DNA of 64,000 nt from Thermocoleostomius sinensis A174 (GCF_026802175.1 NZ_CP113797.1:907026-971025); one strand, 5' to 3'. Positions 1-9,208 are shown, counted from the first letter of the stretch. Translations and numbers: made by a program. The notes: generated from the letters alone by a model not told the origin.

Positions 1-134
1 GGACTCGGTCAACACTCCGGAGAAAAAATCTTAAGAAACCAATGAAACAATGGAGAAGACTTAATCTTTGTTAGTTTGTTGGAATATGAGTGGTGGGATG
101 TGGTCGCTCTCTAGGTGCTCCGTCTTGACTTGCC

Positions 135-158
135 AAAAGACACCCCGATCGAGGTGTC
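135..158 (-). terminator. Rho-independent terminator after glycosyltransferase gene
   Basis: Read on the minus strand, a 6-bp stem (GACACC / GGTGTC) with an 8-base loop is followed by TTTT. It lies about 90 bases past the stop codon of the minus-strand glycosyltransferase that ends at 247, so it probably ends that transcript. The T-tract is short, so strength is uncertain. Confidence 0.55.
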
Positions 159-246
159 CTGTTTAGCTAACTCATTTTTGCTGTAACCGATTCAAGTGCC
201 TCTCAGAAAGTGGGTGTGAACCACGATTGAGGACTTTAATACAGCT

Positions 247-1731
247 TTAAGAGGCTTTAACCAAATTCTCTGCACGAACCGCAGCAGTGGCGATATTTTC
301 GGGAGTTGCCGCCATTGGATCTAGAGCCGTGAAGGCGGATGGTGCCAATAGGGATTGGGCCATGAGGCGTCGGTATAGGTCACTGAGTTGAACCGCAACG
401 CCTGTCCAACTAAAGTTTTGCTGTACCCGTGCCGACGCCTGTCGCCGCACCTTGCGAACCCAAATGTCGTCCGTCAAAATTCGTTCGATCGCATTGGCAA
501 AGGCAGTCCCATCTTGGGGAGGAACCAACAGCCCTGTTTCTTCCGGTACAACTGTAAACTTCAACCCACCCACATCCGAGGCAACAACGGGTGTGCCGCA
601 CGCCATTGCTTCAATGGCAACTAATCCAAACGGCTCGTAGTGGCTGGGAATAACACAGACATCGGCGGCTGTGTAGTACAGTGGCAGACGATCGTGTCCA
701 ATTTGTCCGGCAAATAAGGTTTGGTCTGTAAGGCCCAAATCTCGCACAATTTGTTCAATTCGCTGGCGCTCTTGACCGTCTGATTGGGCTGGGTCGCTAC
801 CTCCTACAATCACTAACCGCAAGGTTGGTAAAGGCAAGCTCGGATTGAGAATCAAGGTATCGAGATCCGTTGCCCAGTTGGCTTCTAATTGCTGCTTGAC
901 TTGAGCGAAGGCCCGTACCAGGGTCTCAATACCCTTACGCCGATCGAACCGTCCTACGTACAGTACAATTTTTTCGTGGGGCTGAAAGCCCAATGCAACT
1001 CTTGCTTCCGACTGAGGCATGACATGAAATTTGTCAATGTCTGTCCCACAGGGAATGACTTCGATATACCCCTGTTGGGATACGAGCGATCGCAAATGCT
1101 CTTTTTCTTGAGGGCTAGTTGCAACAATGCAATTAGCTTGTTCTAGAATTTGTTTCTCTACTGCCAACCGGGTTTCAGCGATCGCAGGCTTTTCAGCAAC
1201 AGCGCGATACTTTACTGCCCCTAACGAGTGATAAGTATGCACTAATTGAATGTTGCTTTGCTGTCTAAGCTGTAAGCCAATCCAGGCTGACATCCAATAA
1301 TTGGTATGAATGAGAGGATAATTCGTTCCTTCCTTCGCTTGAAACTTTTGAAAGGCTTCAACAAACTCTGGTAGATACTGAAATAACTGATCGCGAGGGA
1401 CAAAGGATTCAGGTCCAGCCTGCAACCGAATCGTCCGACAATGGAGCGAGTGCTGGACAATCGCAGGGTCATCTGGATGACTTTTGCGGGTGAACATGTC
1501 CACTTGCCAGCCCAATTTAGCTAAGGCTTCTCCCACTTGACGAACATAAACGTTTTGTCCACCCGCTTCTTCTCGACCAATTTCAGCGGCTGGATCGCCA
1601 TGATCGGAAATTAGGGCGATCGCCTGGCGATTTGGAATGGCTCGCTTACTGACTGCAAAAGAAGAGGATGGCAGCACAGAAGCCTTAGGGGTTGAAATAG
1701 ATGCAAGGGACTGTGCATCAGAGTGTGACAT
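247..1731 (-). CDS. GT4 glycosyltransferase, sucrose-phosphate-synthase/MshA-like
   Basis: A 494-residue GT-B fold glycosyltransferase that should transfer a sugar from a nucleotide donor. Visible are the N-terminal glycine loop GGQNVYV (57-63), the donor-phosphate region GRFDRRKG (260-267) and the retaining-GT4 motif EPFGLVAIEA (366-375, two Glu spaced by 7). The GGQNVYV loop and the preceding HGDP...EEAGG stretch resemble sucrose-phosphate synthases and MshA-type enzymes, but the acceptor cannot be read from sequence. The first 35 residues are Ser/Ala-rich and poorly conserved in appearance, so a later start is possible. A second GT4 gene lies upstream on the same strand (2063-3139), 331 bases away; the two may act in the same glycan or osmolyte pathway. 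Family call is firm, substrate unknown. Confidence 0.88.
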   Translation of the reverse strand: MSHSDAQSLASISTPKASVLPSSSFAVSKRAIPNRQAIALISDHGDPAAEIGREEAGGQNVYVRQVGEALAKLGWQVDMFTRKSHPDDPAIVQHSLHCRTIRLQAGPESFVPRDQLFQYLPEFVEAFQKFQAKEGTNYPLIHTNYWMSAWIGLQLRQQSNIQLVHTYHSLGAVKYRAVAEKPAIAETRLAVEKQILEQANCIVATSPQEKEHLRSLVSQQGYIEVIPCGTDIDKFHVMPQSEARVALGFQPHEKIVLYVGRFDRRKGIETLVRAFAQVKQQLEANWATDLDTLILNPSLPLPTLRLVIVGGSDPAQSDGQERQRIEQIVRDLGLTDQTLFAGQIGHDRLPLYYTAADVCVIPSHYEPFGLVAIEAMACGTPVVASDVGGLKFTVVPEETGLLVPPQDGTAFANAIERILTDDIWVRKVRRQASARVQQNFSWTGVAVQLSDLYRRLMAQSLLAPSAFTALDPMAATPENIATAAVRAENLVKAS

Positions 1732-2062
1732 ATTCTTACCTCATTATGTTTGAGATCGGTATGCCATAGAGACACAGAGACTGAGTCGGGTTTAACCTTT
1801 CACTTGCTTTCAACGAAACTGGCTTACCACTTCCGTTGCAGAAGCTGCCATCAATCACAGAAAGCAGGACAAGATGGGTTAAACCATTAATTCGCTTGCA
1901 GGTCAAGTCCAGGGTCAAGTTGATGTCTAAGGTCCTACTGGCAAAGTCTGAACTGGATCTATGGACTAGCTGTGTTAGTTACTAGAGTTTCCGATACTGG
2001 GACATCTACGCAACAACCCTAGATACCAGATCAGGGAAAACCACCGAAAGAAAAACGTTACG
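1732..2062. other. Intergenic region between two glycosyltransferase genes
   Basis: 331 bases between two co-directional glycosyltransferase genes. Short open frames exist but none has a good ribosome-binding site or recognisable product. I see no clear promoter, hairpin or RNA gene. It may carry the leader of the downstream gene. Confidence 0.5.
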
Positions 2063-3139
2063 CTACGGTTGCAAAATAACCGAGTGATGGAAATGACCAT
2101 TCCGAGTGACGCGGTTTGCCAAAATCTGCTGATAAACAGCCTCATACCCTTTCACCATCTGTTTAACGCTGAAATGGTTGAGCACGTGTTCTCGGCAAGT
2201 GCGGCGATCGATCTCTGCAATGCGATGAACCGCAGCAATACATTCGTCAACGCTGTCACAGAGAAATCCTGTTTTTTCGTCATCAATGACTTCGGAAGCT
2301 GCCCCTAATCTCATCGCTACCACAGGAGTACCGGCTGCCATTGATTCGACCATGACGAGTCCAAATGGTTCGCGCCAAGTAATGGGAAACAGGGTGGCTA
2401 CGGCCCGTCCCATAAGATTGTTCTTTTGCTCGTGGTTCGCTTCACCTAAAAACTGAATTTGCTCGCCATCAATATGAGGCTTCACCTCAGTTTCAAAGTA
2501 TTCAACATCTACCACATCAACTTTGCCAGCCATCTTGAGCGGCAGCCCAACCGCTTTAGCGATCGTAATGGCATGGTGGGGGCCTTTTTCAGGTGACATT
2601 CGCCCCAAGAACGCCAAGTAAGGAGGCTCGTCTGGCTGTGGAAAGAACTTGTGGCTATCGACATCAATACCGTTGTAGACGGTAGCAACACAGTTCAGCC
2701 CTAGATTTAAGTCGCGTTGTGTATTAGAAATACTGACGTAAGGTTGCTCTTTAGCATGAGAATACAGCTTACGATTATCAGGTGTAAAAATTCCGTGTAA
2801 GGTATGTACCGTCGGCGTTTTTACCAGTTTAGAGTAGGGAAGCGCAGCGCAGCCCATGTGAGAATGAATCACATCAAATTCACTGGCTCGTTCGTACACT
2901 TGCGCTAATTGCAGCATTTCGTAAATTGCATACTCCTTGACCGACGGATCAAGTCGCAAAGCCCGAGGATGAACCGATTCTAGTTTAGCCAGCGTCAACG
3001 AATCTCCAGACGCAAAGAGTGTCACCTCATGACCTTGCCGGACTAACTCATCCGACAATAGGCTAACCACCAATTCAATGCCGCCATAGGCCGGTGGGGG
3101 AACTCTTTCCCACAAAGGAGCGACCTGAGCAATTCGCAT
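2063..3139 (-). CDS. GT4 family glycosyltransferase
   Basis: A 358-residue GT-B glycosyltransferase. The start MRIAQVAPLWERVPPPAYGGIE carries the N-terminal AYGGIE loop (17-22) usual for GT4 enzymes. The C-terminal half has GRMSPEKG (179-186) for donor phosphate binding and EPFGLVMVES (257-266), the two-Glu retaining motif. Length is normal for the family. A purine-rich AGGAGG-like stretch precedes the start (seen on the minus strand as TTAACCTCCTAATTG just past 3139), which supports it. Acceptor and pathway are unknown; proximity to a second GT4 gene suggests exopolysaccharide, glycolipid or osmolyte synthesis, but this is inference. Confidence 0.88.
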   Translation of the reverse strand: MRIAQVAPLWERVPPPAYGGIELVVSLLSDELVRQGHEVTLFASGDSLTLAKLESVHPRALRLDPSVKEYAIYEMLQLAQVYERASEFDVIHSHMGCAALPYSKLVKTPTVHTLHGIFTPDNRKLYSHAKEQPYVSISNTQRDLNLGLNCVATVYNGIDVDSHKFFPQPDEPPYLAFLGRMSPEKGPHHAITIAKAVGLPLKMAGKVDVVDVEYFETEVKPHIDGEQIQFLGEANHEQKNNLMGRAVATLFPITWREPFGLVMVESMAAGTPVVAMRLGAASEVIDDEKTGFLCDSVDECIAAVHRIAEIDRRTCREHVLNHFSVKQMVKGYEAVYQQILANRVTRNGHFHHSVILQP

Positions 3140-3730
3140 ACATTAACCTCCTAATTGAGAGGAAGATTCAAAAATGGATTTTTCTAAACTCTACGGGTTG
3201 CTTCCGAGTAGCACATCCCGCTTAAGAGTTACCTCTAAGTAACTAAATGACAAGAACTGAATGAAAATTTAAGAGAAGTTCACTTTTTTCGACAATGCGG
3301 ATTTTTCACCAAAGGTATTAGGGATATCCCTACCTTTGGAAGCTAAAAAATGTATTTGATTTGACTGATTTTTATTACAAGCGTATATCCAACAAAATGT
3401 TTGCGTTCGCCTTTGCACAGCTTGCGCTTAAGGGGACGCTATGGTCACTGCTGCCTGCGAAACTCTCTTGTTACAAACGACTTACCTTGTCATAAAGAAA
3501 ACCTTAACAAGGTTGAAACACGGGTTGGTTGCTTTACCCAGCTGCTATCTATGCAAACTGGCTGTTAGAAATGCTTCACTCTTCCTTGCCCCTACGGATC
3601 GGTAGGAAATTCTAATCATTACTATCAGCTTTTCCTAGGTGAAGCGATCGAGCCGATGATTCCAGGAGCCACTAGAAAAACAAGCAAACAGCATGTGATC
3701 GTCTGCCGCATTTGAGGGGCTTGCCGCTAG
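3140..3730. other. Long intergenic region, no gene seen
   Basis: About 590 bases upstream of the glycosyltransferase at 2063-3139 and downstream of the small gene at 3731. No convincing open frame. Its one strong structure is the palindrome at 3309-3339, listed separately. The region is AT-rich around 3240-3400, compatible with promoter DNA. Confidence 0.5.
3309..3339. repeat. Near-perfect 31-bp palindrome upstream of glycosyltransferase
   Basis: Arms CCAAAGGTA and TACCTTTGG flank a central GGGATATCCC. The only asymmetry is three extra bases (TTA) in the left arm. It lies about 170 bases upstream of the minus-strand glycosyltransferase start and has no T-tract on either side, so an operator or RNA hairpin is more likely than a terminator. 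Confidence 0.55.
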
Positions 3731-4033
3731 TTACTGCTCTTGAATGAGGCGTAAATAGTTCTGCTGTAATTGCACATGACTGGCAGCCATTTGTTCGGTG
3801 AATTGTCGTTCAATGTCGGAAAGCTGTTCCCAAAAACTTGCCGATCGACGGGCAGAGAGCATTTCATCCCACAACAGTTCCAGCATTTTCGCGGCTAAGG
3901 GGTCATCGGTTGCCAGTCGCTCTTTTAATTGGGTAAACGCCTGATTTGCTTCGGCATAACACGAGCGATCGATAACCAACGAGACACATTCTTGAAGATG
4001 AACGATCGGATCTGCGGTGACGGACTCAGTCAT
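3731..4033 (-). CDS. Conserved-looking small hypothetical protein
   Basis: 100 residues, predicted almost wholly helical and rich in Gln/Leu/Glu with heptad-like spacing (LERQFTEQMAASHVQLQQ-type C-terminus). No transmembrane segment, signal peptide or catalytic motif. I do not recognise the family. It is transcribed away from trpS (start 4249), with about 215 bases between. Coding character is supported by full-length helical amphipathic composition and a plausible ATG start; function unknown. Confidence 0.6.
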   Translation of the reverse strand: MTESVTADPIVHLQECVSLVIDRSCYAEANQAFTQLKERLATDDPLAAKMLELLWDEMLSARRSASFWEQLSDIERQFTEQMAASHVQLQQNYLRLIQEQ

Positions 4034-4248
4034 AGCTGAAAAATGAGGGTGTGTGCTGAAGTCAGCAACAGGTCATTGTGGATTACTTTGTTTGATTGTG
4101 CTGTGTCGAGTTTGATCCTGCCAAGCAATCATGGTCGAGATTAATCAAGTCTTTAAATCCTGCCCATGGTGACGCGAGATCAATTAACAGACAAGATAGT
4201 TTCAGGCAAAATGGTTACAATTGCTTGTGAAAAAACTAGCAACTACCT

Positions 4249-5259
4249 ATGGGCAAGCCTCGTGTTCTTTCTGGAATTCAGCCAACAGGCGAACTGCATC
4301 TGGGCAACTATTTGGGTGCAATTCGGAATTGGGTTGAAATTCAACAGGATTATGACAGTTTTCTGTTTATGGCTGATCTTCATGCCATTACAGTTCCGCA
4401 TGATCCCACCAAACTCGCCGACAATACTTATAAAGTGGCTGCCATGTATTTGGCTTGTGGTATCAGCTTAGAGCATGCCACTGTCTTTGTGCAGTCGCAT
4501 ATTCCTGCTCACACAGAACTTGCCTGGCTATTTAGCTGTATTACCCCGCTAAACTGGCTAGACGACATGGTGCAGTTTAAAGAAAAAGCCATCAAGCAAG
4601 GCGAGAATGTGGGGACAGGGTTATTGACCTATCCGGTGCTACAAGCGGCCGACATTTTGCTGTATCAACCTGACAAGGTTCCCGTAGGCGAAGACCAGAA
4701 GCAGCATTTAGAATTGACACGAGACATTGCTGCCCGGCTCAATTATCAATTTGGCAAAGAAGAACAGCCGATTTTGAAGTTGCCAGAGCCGATGATCCCC
4801 AAGCAAGGGGCACGGGTGATGAGCTTGACGGACGGCACTCGTAAGATGTCGAAGTCTGATCCGTCGGATATGAGTCGAATTAATTTGCTTGATCCACCCG
4901 ACTTGATTGAGCGTAAGATTAAGCGCTGCAAAACCGATTCTGTGAGGGGTCTAACGTTTGATGATCCCGATCGCCCAGAGTGCAACAACCTGCTGACGCT
5001 GTACATGATTTTGACCAACCAACCGAAGGAAACCGTGGCGGCTGAAGCGGCTGAAATGGGTTGGGGACAGTTCAAACCACTGTTTACAGATGCTTTGATT
5101 TCGGTGTTGAAACCAATTCAGAAGCGTTACGACGAAATTATGGCTGACGAGCACTATCTAAAAACTGTGTTACATGATGGACGCGAAAAAGCAGAAACGA
5201 TCGCTAATCAAACACTGGTGAAGGTGAAGCAAGCGCTGGGCTATTCCATGCCAGTTTAA
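4249..5259 (+). CDS. trpS: Tryptophanyl-tRNA synthetase
   Basis: Class Ic aminoacyl-tRNA synthetase that charges tRNA-Trp. The 336-residue length is typical. The HIGH-type signature appears as PTGELHLGN (12-20) and the KMSKS loop is exact at 199-203. The segment GEDQKQHLELTRDIA (147 on) is the conserved dimer and Trp-pocket region. The ATG start gives MGKPRVLSGIQPTG, the standard beginning for bacterial TrpS. It stands alone on the plus strand and converges on the nuclease gene that ends at 5290. Confidence 0.97.
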   Translation: MGKPRVLSGIQPTGELHLGNYLGAIRNWVEIQQDYDSFLFMADLHAITVPHDPTKLADNTYKVAAMYLACGISLEHATVFVQSHIPAHTELAWLFSCITPLNWLDDMVQFKEKAIKQGENVGTGLLTYPVLQAADILLYQPDKVPVGEDQKQHLELTRDIAARLNYQFGKEEQPILKLPEPMIPKQGARVMSLTDGTRKMSKSDPSDMSRINLLDPPDLIERKIKRCKTDSVRGLTFDDPDRPECNNLLTLYMILTNQPKETVAAEAAEMGWGQFKPLFTDALISVLKPIQKRYDEIMADEHYLKTVLHDGREKAETIANQTLVKVKQALGYSMPV

Positions 5260-5289
5260 TCTGTAAGTTTAATCTGTACAATAGCCCCG

Positions 5290-6066
5290 CTACAGAGCAA
5301 TTTCCTCGATTGTGTCTACATCCAGCCGGGCGAAAGTGGGTCGATCGCTATTCTCTCGCTGGCAACGCACCGCAAAGTTACATGTTTCACAGAGATGGTT
5401 CGACGCTGGAATTTGCGGGAAATCTTGCTCTGGATACTGCTGCTTCCAGGCGGTTAGCTGCTGGAGTAACCGCATTAGATCCTGCTTGGTTTGTTGATGC
5501 AAAATCGAACTATAGGTGAACGTCAGGCTGGTTGGTTGGTTGGTGCGATTGGGATCTGCCTCCACGAACCAGTAGATCATAGACAGTTGTTCGGGCGTAT
5601 AGTCACTGGTTTCTGCTAGGACAAACAGGTAAAGGCGAGTTTGCCAATGTTGCGCTAGCCAGCGAGAATGGGGCGGACGGGCATAGGTTTTCCAATCAAG
5701 AATTTGCGCCTGCTGTGGCTGCAAAATCAGCAAATCATAGATAACGGTCAGCAGGTAGTTTTGGAGCGGCAAGGTGCGGCGATGTTCACTTTGGCGAACC
5801 TGTGCTTCGTTGGGTTCAAATAATTCAGGGGCGGCTTGAAAGAGCGCTGACATACTTCGAGACAAGGGTGGCTCGATACCGGATAGCTCATGGATGGGTA
5901 AGCCGAGTTCTCGTTGCTGCATCAGTCGATGAAAGCGATCGCCCCAGTTCAAGCGTGCTTGCTGCTCAAAAGACGTTGGAACGCTGAGTTGCTCTAGATA
6001 AACGTGCTGAAATTTGCGCGGACAGGTTTGCAATAGGTTGAGATGCCCTTGGGAAAGGTGAAACAT
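5290..6066 (-). CDS. PD-(D/E)XK (RecB/Cas4-like) nuclease
   Basis: 258 residues. The nuclease core is visible as D111 in VIYDLLIL followed by ILDWKTY (122-128), in which D124-x-K126 is the (D/E)xK pair. A cysteine at 15 (TCPRKFQ) and a C-terminal C226-x2-C229-x5-C235 cluster reproduce the layout that binds a 4Fe-4S cluster in AddB and Cas4 nucleases. No Cas genes are nearby, so it is a stand-alone DNA repair or processing nuclease rather than a CRISPR component. It is followed 30 bases upstream on the same strand by the PAP/fibrillin gene, so the two may be co-transcribed. Confidence 0.82.
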   Translation of the reverse strand: MFHLSQGHLNLLQTCPRKFQHVYLEQLSVPTSFEQQARLNWGDRFHRLMQQRELGLPIHELSGIEPPLSRSMSALFQAAPELFEPNEAQVRQSEHRRTLPLQNYLLTVIYDLLILQPQQAQILDWKTYARPPHSRWLAQHWQTRLYLFVLAETSDYTPEQLSMIYWFVEADPNRTNQPTSLTFTYSSILHQQTKQDLMRLLQQLTAWKQQYPEQDFPQIPASNHLCETCNFAVRCQRENSDRPTFARLDVDTIEEIAL

Positions 6067-6096
6067 GAAGGAAAGGCTAACGGAGAAAGGATGAGG

Positions 6097-6684
6097 TTAG
6101 TTCGCTTTTGTGAGCACAAATACATTACCTTCATTACCACGACCGATGCGCAGGTCGTCATCTAGATAGGTAATATCGAGCCAGCCTTTTTGGTCTCGAT
6201 TGGTGATGTTAAAGTCGATCGCGGCGAATTTTTGTCCAGATTCAATTCGTTGTATGAACTCATTGGGCGATCGATACTTCACTAGTCGCTGTAATCCAAT
6301 AATGCCCCGTTCAAAGTTAACCTTAACGCGCTGCTGTGACAGGGGTTCAAACCGAGCCGCAACGCTGACCAAACCTTCTAGGTAGGGTAATCCCGATACT
6401 TCTGCAATGTTATAAATCCTGGCAGCTGAAGCTTGAACGAATTGATAAATTTGTCCAAGTTTCAGGAATGGTAGGCGATCGATCTGTAGTAGCTCTTGGC
6501 TAGTGGTATAAAGAAGTCGCCAGTTCCCGTTCAATTTGTCCAACGCTTCAACAGGGTGCGGGGTTGGGTTTCGGTCTTCTAATTGGGCGATAGCAGACAG
6601 AATTGCCTGTTTCTCGGCTGCGGTTGCCGAAATCCCCCGATTTTTTCCGGCGATCGTCTCTAATAAAGTTGCTTTCCCCAACAT
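6097..6684 (-). CDS. PAP/fibrillin family lipid-binding protein
   Basis: About 195 residues matching the PAP/fibrillin (plastid lipid-associated) family of cyanobacteria and chloroplasts, which associates with thylakoids or plastoglobule-like lipid bodies. Diagnostic stretches are GKNRG near the start, LNGNWRLLYTTS in the first third, FERGIIGLQ in the middle and the C-terminal LDITYLDDDLRIGRG followed by NVFVL. I prefer the ATG at 6684 over the one at 6702 because GAGGTGG lies about 8 bases before it and the product then begins MLGKATLLETIAGKN, as is usual. It shares a strand with the nuclease gene 30 bases downstream. Confidence 0.88.
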   Translation of the reverse strand: MLGKATLLETIAGKNRGISATAAEKQAILSAIAQLEDRNPTPHPVEALDKLNGNWRLLYTTSQELLQIDRLPFLKLGQIYQFVQASAARIYNIAEVSGLPYLEGLVSVAARFEPLSQQRVKVNFERGIIGLQRLVKYRSPNEFIQRIESGQKFAAIDFNITNRDQKGWLDITYLDDDLRIGRGNEGNVFVLTKAN

Positions 6685-7068
6685 TTTTGTCCACCTCGCC
6701 ATACACTAAATACATAAGCCGTAACAGATCTTGAGGTTCAATCCAGAAAGATGCTTTTACACTAAACAGACGTTGACGGTTCGCTGTTTACACTCAAGCC
6801 AATAGATGTCAATCATTCTCTTGACATCGAATGGTTTCCACGCTATTACTATCCCGTGTTAGTTAGCTTCTGCCATTGGATTAACATCGGGTGGGCTGAA
6901 GCTAGCTCAATAGTTTTGATTCAAGCCTTATGGACTGGTTATCACCCCAACGTATTCCCTAATTGTTGTTTAACATAAGATCTGCTGCCGATTAGGTTTA
7001 GATCTGTTTACCTAGTTAGGTAGAGACAGCATCCAACTTTTACTACAACCAACACAAATCGGAAACCT
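6685..7068. other. Intergenic region between divergent genes
   Basis: 384 bases separating the minus-strand PAP/fibrillin gene from the plus-strand DUF3134 gene. It should hold both promoters. I see no RNA gene or strong hairpin. Confidence 0.45.
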
Positions 7069-7305
7069 ATGCGTAATCCAGCCTTACATGAACAACCGCG
7101 TCATCAACCTGCTACGGTGATTCCAGTGCAGCGCGATGCTTCTATTCTCGATTGGTTAGAGGGAACGGGGCGATTGTTATCTCGTGAAGCCAGTGATTTT
7201 GATTTCTCAAACGACGAAGAAGAAATTACGGAACTGATGACGGGCGACGACAGTAGCTTTGATCTTGACGATGATGATGACGATTCTCTTGATTTAGATG
7301 AGTAA
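7069..7305 (+). CDS. DUF3134 family small acidic protein
   Basis: 78 residues. The N-terminal half (NPALHEQPRHQPATVIP then ILDWLEGTGRLL) matches the cyanobacterial DUF3134 family as I know it. The C-terminal third is extremely acidic, with a run of Asp around residues 66-72. There is no signal peptide or membrane segment, so it is probably cytoplasmic. Function is unknown. It precedes mraY by 170 bases on the same strand. Confidence 0.8.
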   Translation: MRNPALHEQPRHQPATVIPVQRDASILDWLEGTGRLLSREASDFDFSNDEEEITELMTGDDSSFDLDDDDDDSLDLDE

Positions 7306-7474
7306 TTTTTCTTATAGTGTCAGCAGTGGTGATGTGCGATGGCACTTTCTCGAAATCATCCGGAGATGAAGTGCGGGTTCGTGATTATTAGCGTTGAAGT
7401 CTGGGATGACATTCTCGATTTTGAAGGACTGCTTTGAAGCTCTAATTTATATGTGGTGTGGAGTGTAGGACGCT

Positions 7475-8569
7475 GTGGATGCAAAGTTAATCCCCGATCG
7501 GACGGTCGGTCTAACGGGCAATCAGCTTTTTATCGGATTGGGTGCTGGATTAAGTACAGCTGCATTGATTTTGGATTGGTGGGCAGGGCGATCGCTCCTG
7601 TCTAGTGTGAGCTTAACGTTACCATTAGTAGCCTGTTTCTTGCTGACAGCTGGGTTAGGCTACTGGGTGATTCCATTGCTGCGACAACTAAAGGCTGGGC
7701 AGGTGATTCGCCAAGATGGTCCCCAAGCTCACTTGAAAAAGGCGGGAACGCCGACGATGGGGGGCATTTTCTTTGTGCCAGTGGCGGTAATTATGGCCAC
7801 GCTGTGGTCTGGCTTTTCTCCGATGGTTTTGGCGGTGGCTGCTTTAACAACGGCGTATGCAGCGATCGGTTGGATGGATGATTGGCAAATTCTGCGCAAG
7901 AAATCAAACAAGGGCATTTCTCCGCGCATGAAGCTGACCCTGCAAATTTTGTTTGGGTCAGTGTTCTGTCTTTGGTTGTTTTTAACTCAACCGATCGATT
8001 TTTCCACAATCGCGCTTCCCCTGGGCATTACGTTGCCGTTGGGTGGGCTGTTCTGGCTGTTGGCGGGGTTTGTGTTGGTAGCTGAAAGTAATGCAACCAA
8101 CCTCACTGATGGCTTAGATGGGCTTGCCGCTGGTACGGGGGCGATCGCGCTCATGGGCTTAGCAGCGTTGATTGTCTCAAACTCTCCGGATTTGGCAGTA
8201 TTCTGCGCTTGTATGGCGGGCGGCTGCTTAGGCTTTTTGTCGCACAACCACAATCCGGCTCGCGTGTTTATGGGAGATACCGGATCGTTGGCGTTAGGAG
8301 GAGCGCTGGCAGCCGTTGGCATTGTCAGTCATTCGCTGTTCGGGCTACTTGTTCTCAGCGGTATATTCCTCGCCGAATCGCTGTCGGTATTGGCGCAGGT
8401 TGGATACTATAAAGCAACCAAGGACGATCGCGGTGTTGGGAAACGCTTGCTGAAAATGGCTCCGTTACATCATCATTTTGAGCTAACTGGTTGGAGTGAG
8501 ACCCAAGTCGTATTTCGGTTTTACTTGATTGGAGGGCTGCTGGCGTTACTGGGTTTGCTGGTAGCCTAA
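7475..8569 (+). CDS. mraY: Phospho-N-acetylmuramoyl-pentapeptide-transferase
   Basis: Integral membrane enzyme that makes lipid I from UDP-MurNAc-pentapeptide and undecaprenyl phosphate in peptidoglycan synthesis. 364 residues with about ten hydrophobic segments. Family motifs are intact: LKKAGTPTMGG, the aspartate pair in GWMDDWQILRKKSNKG, NLTDGLDGLA, FMGDTGSLALGG and the cytoplasmic APLHHHFE. The start is GTG, giving VDAKLIPDRT; no nearer ATG gives a complete first helix. A hairpin with a T-tract follows at 8631-8660. The usual mur/fts cluster is absent around it, which is normal in cyanobacteria. Confidence 0.97.
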   Translation: MDAKLIPDRTVGLTGNQLFIGLGAGLSTAALILDWWAGRSLLSSVSLTLPLVACFLLTAGLGYWVIPLLRQLKAGQVIRQDGPQAHLKKAGTPTMGGIFFVPVAVIMATLWSGFSPMVLAVAALTTAYAAIGWMDDWQILRKKSNKGISPRMKLTLQILFGSVFCLWLFLTQPIDFSTIALPLGITLPLGGLFWLLAGFVLVAESNATNLTDGLDGLAAGTGAIALMGLAALIVSNSPDLAVFCACMAGGCLGFLSHNHNPARVFMGDTGSLALGGALAAVGIVSHSLFGLLVLSGIFLAESLSVLAQVGYYKATKDDRGVGKRLLKMAPLHHHFELTGWSETQVVFRFYLIGGLLALLGLLVA

Positions 8570-8630
8570 TCGCCTCGGGTAAACGTCTCGATACGACCTC
8601 GATACCGCACAACTTGCACCAATATTGAGG

Positions 8631-8660
8631 AGGGCATGGATTTTATGTCTGTGCCCTTTT
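8631..8660 (+). terminator. Rho-independent terminator of mraY
   Basis: A stem AGGGCA / TGCCCT (8631-8636 with 8652-8657) is followed by TTT. It is 62 bases past the mraY stop, on the coding strand. The tRNA-Gln gene begins 160 bases later with its own promoter presumably in between. Confidence 0.6.
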
Positions 8661-8818
8661 CTAGGGTCTTTTTAGATATTCTCTTTAGAGTCAAGGAACT
8701 TGGTTTAGCTGGCGGCTAATTGCCTCGTCCAACCCCGTCTGTAATTTGGCTCAAAAAGATGGAAAACAATCTTGACACTTCTACGACTTCAACTGCTAAG
8801 ATAAGATGGCTGATGCGA

Positions 8819-8890
8819 TGGGGTGTCGCCAAGCGGTAAGGCAGCGGGTTTTGGTCCCGCCATTCCTAGGTTCGAATCCTAGCACCCCAG
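8819..8890 (+). tRNA. tRNA-Gln (anticodon TTG)
   Basis: A 72-base cloverleaf. The acceptor TGGGGTG (8819-8825) pairs with CACCCCA (8883-8889), with discriminator G8890. The anticodon stem GCGGG/CCCGC encloses loop TTTTGGT with anticodon TTG. The T arm is CTAGG-TTCGAAT-CCTAG. CCA is not encoded. ureA begins 15 bases downstream. Confidence 0.97.
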
Positions 8891-8905
8891 TTAGAGACAT
8901 AAAAT

Positions 8906-9208
8906 ATGCAATTGACGCCGCAAGAGAAAGACAAGTTGCTCATTTTTACGGCTGCACTGTTGGCCGAACGCCGCAAGAACAAGGGATTAAAGTTAAACTA
9001 TCCGGAATCGGTCGCATATATCTCGGCAGCTATCCTTGAAGGCGCTCGAGAGGGGCGATCAGTCGCAGAGTTAATGACCTATGGTACAACGTTGCTATCT
9101 CGCGCTGACGTGATGGATGGTATTGCCGAAATGTTGCACGAAGTACAAGTAGAAGCTACCTTTCCTGATGGCACAAAACTGGTGACTGTGCACGATCCAA
9201 TTCGGTAG
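8906..9208 (+). CDS. ureA: Urease subunit gamma
   Basis: The 100-residue gamma subunit of nickel urease, which splits urea into ammonia and carbamate. It matches the family over its whole length: [11 protein letters not shown] at the start, [28 protein letters not shown] and the end [15 protein letters not shown]. It starts 15 bases after tRNA-Gln with no room for a separate promoter, so it may be transcribed together with the tRNA. ureB lies 19 kb away (28135) and ureC is not in the window. Scattered urease genes are known in other cyanobacteria. Confidence 0.96.
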   Translation: MQLTPQEKDKLLIFTAALLAERRKNKGLKLNYPESVAYISAAILEGAREGRSVAELMTYGTTLLSRADVMDGIAEMLHEVQVEATFPDGTKLVTVHDPIR

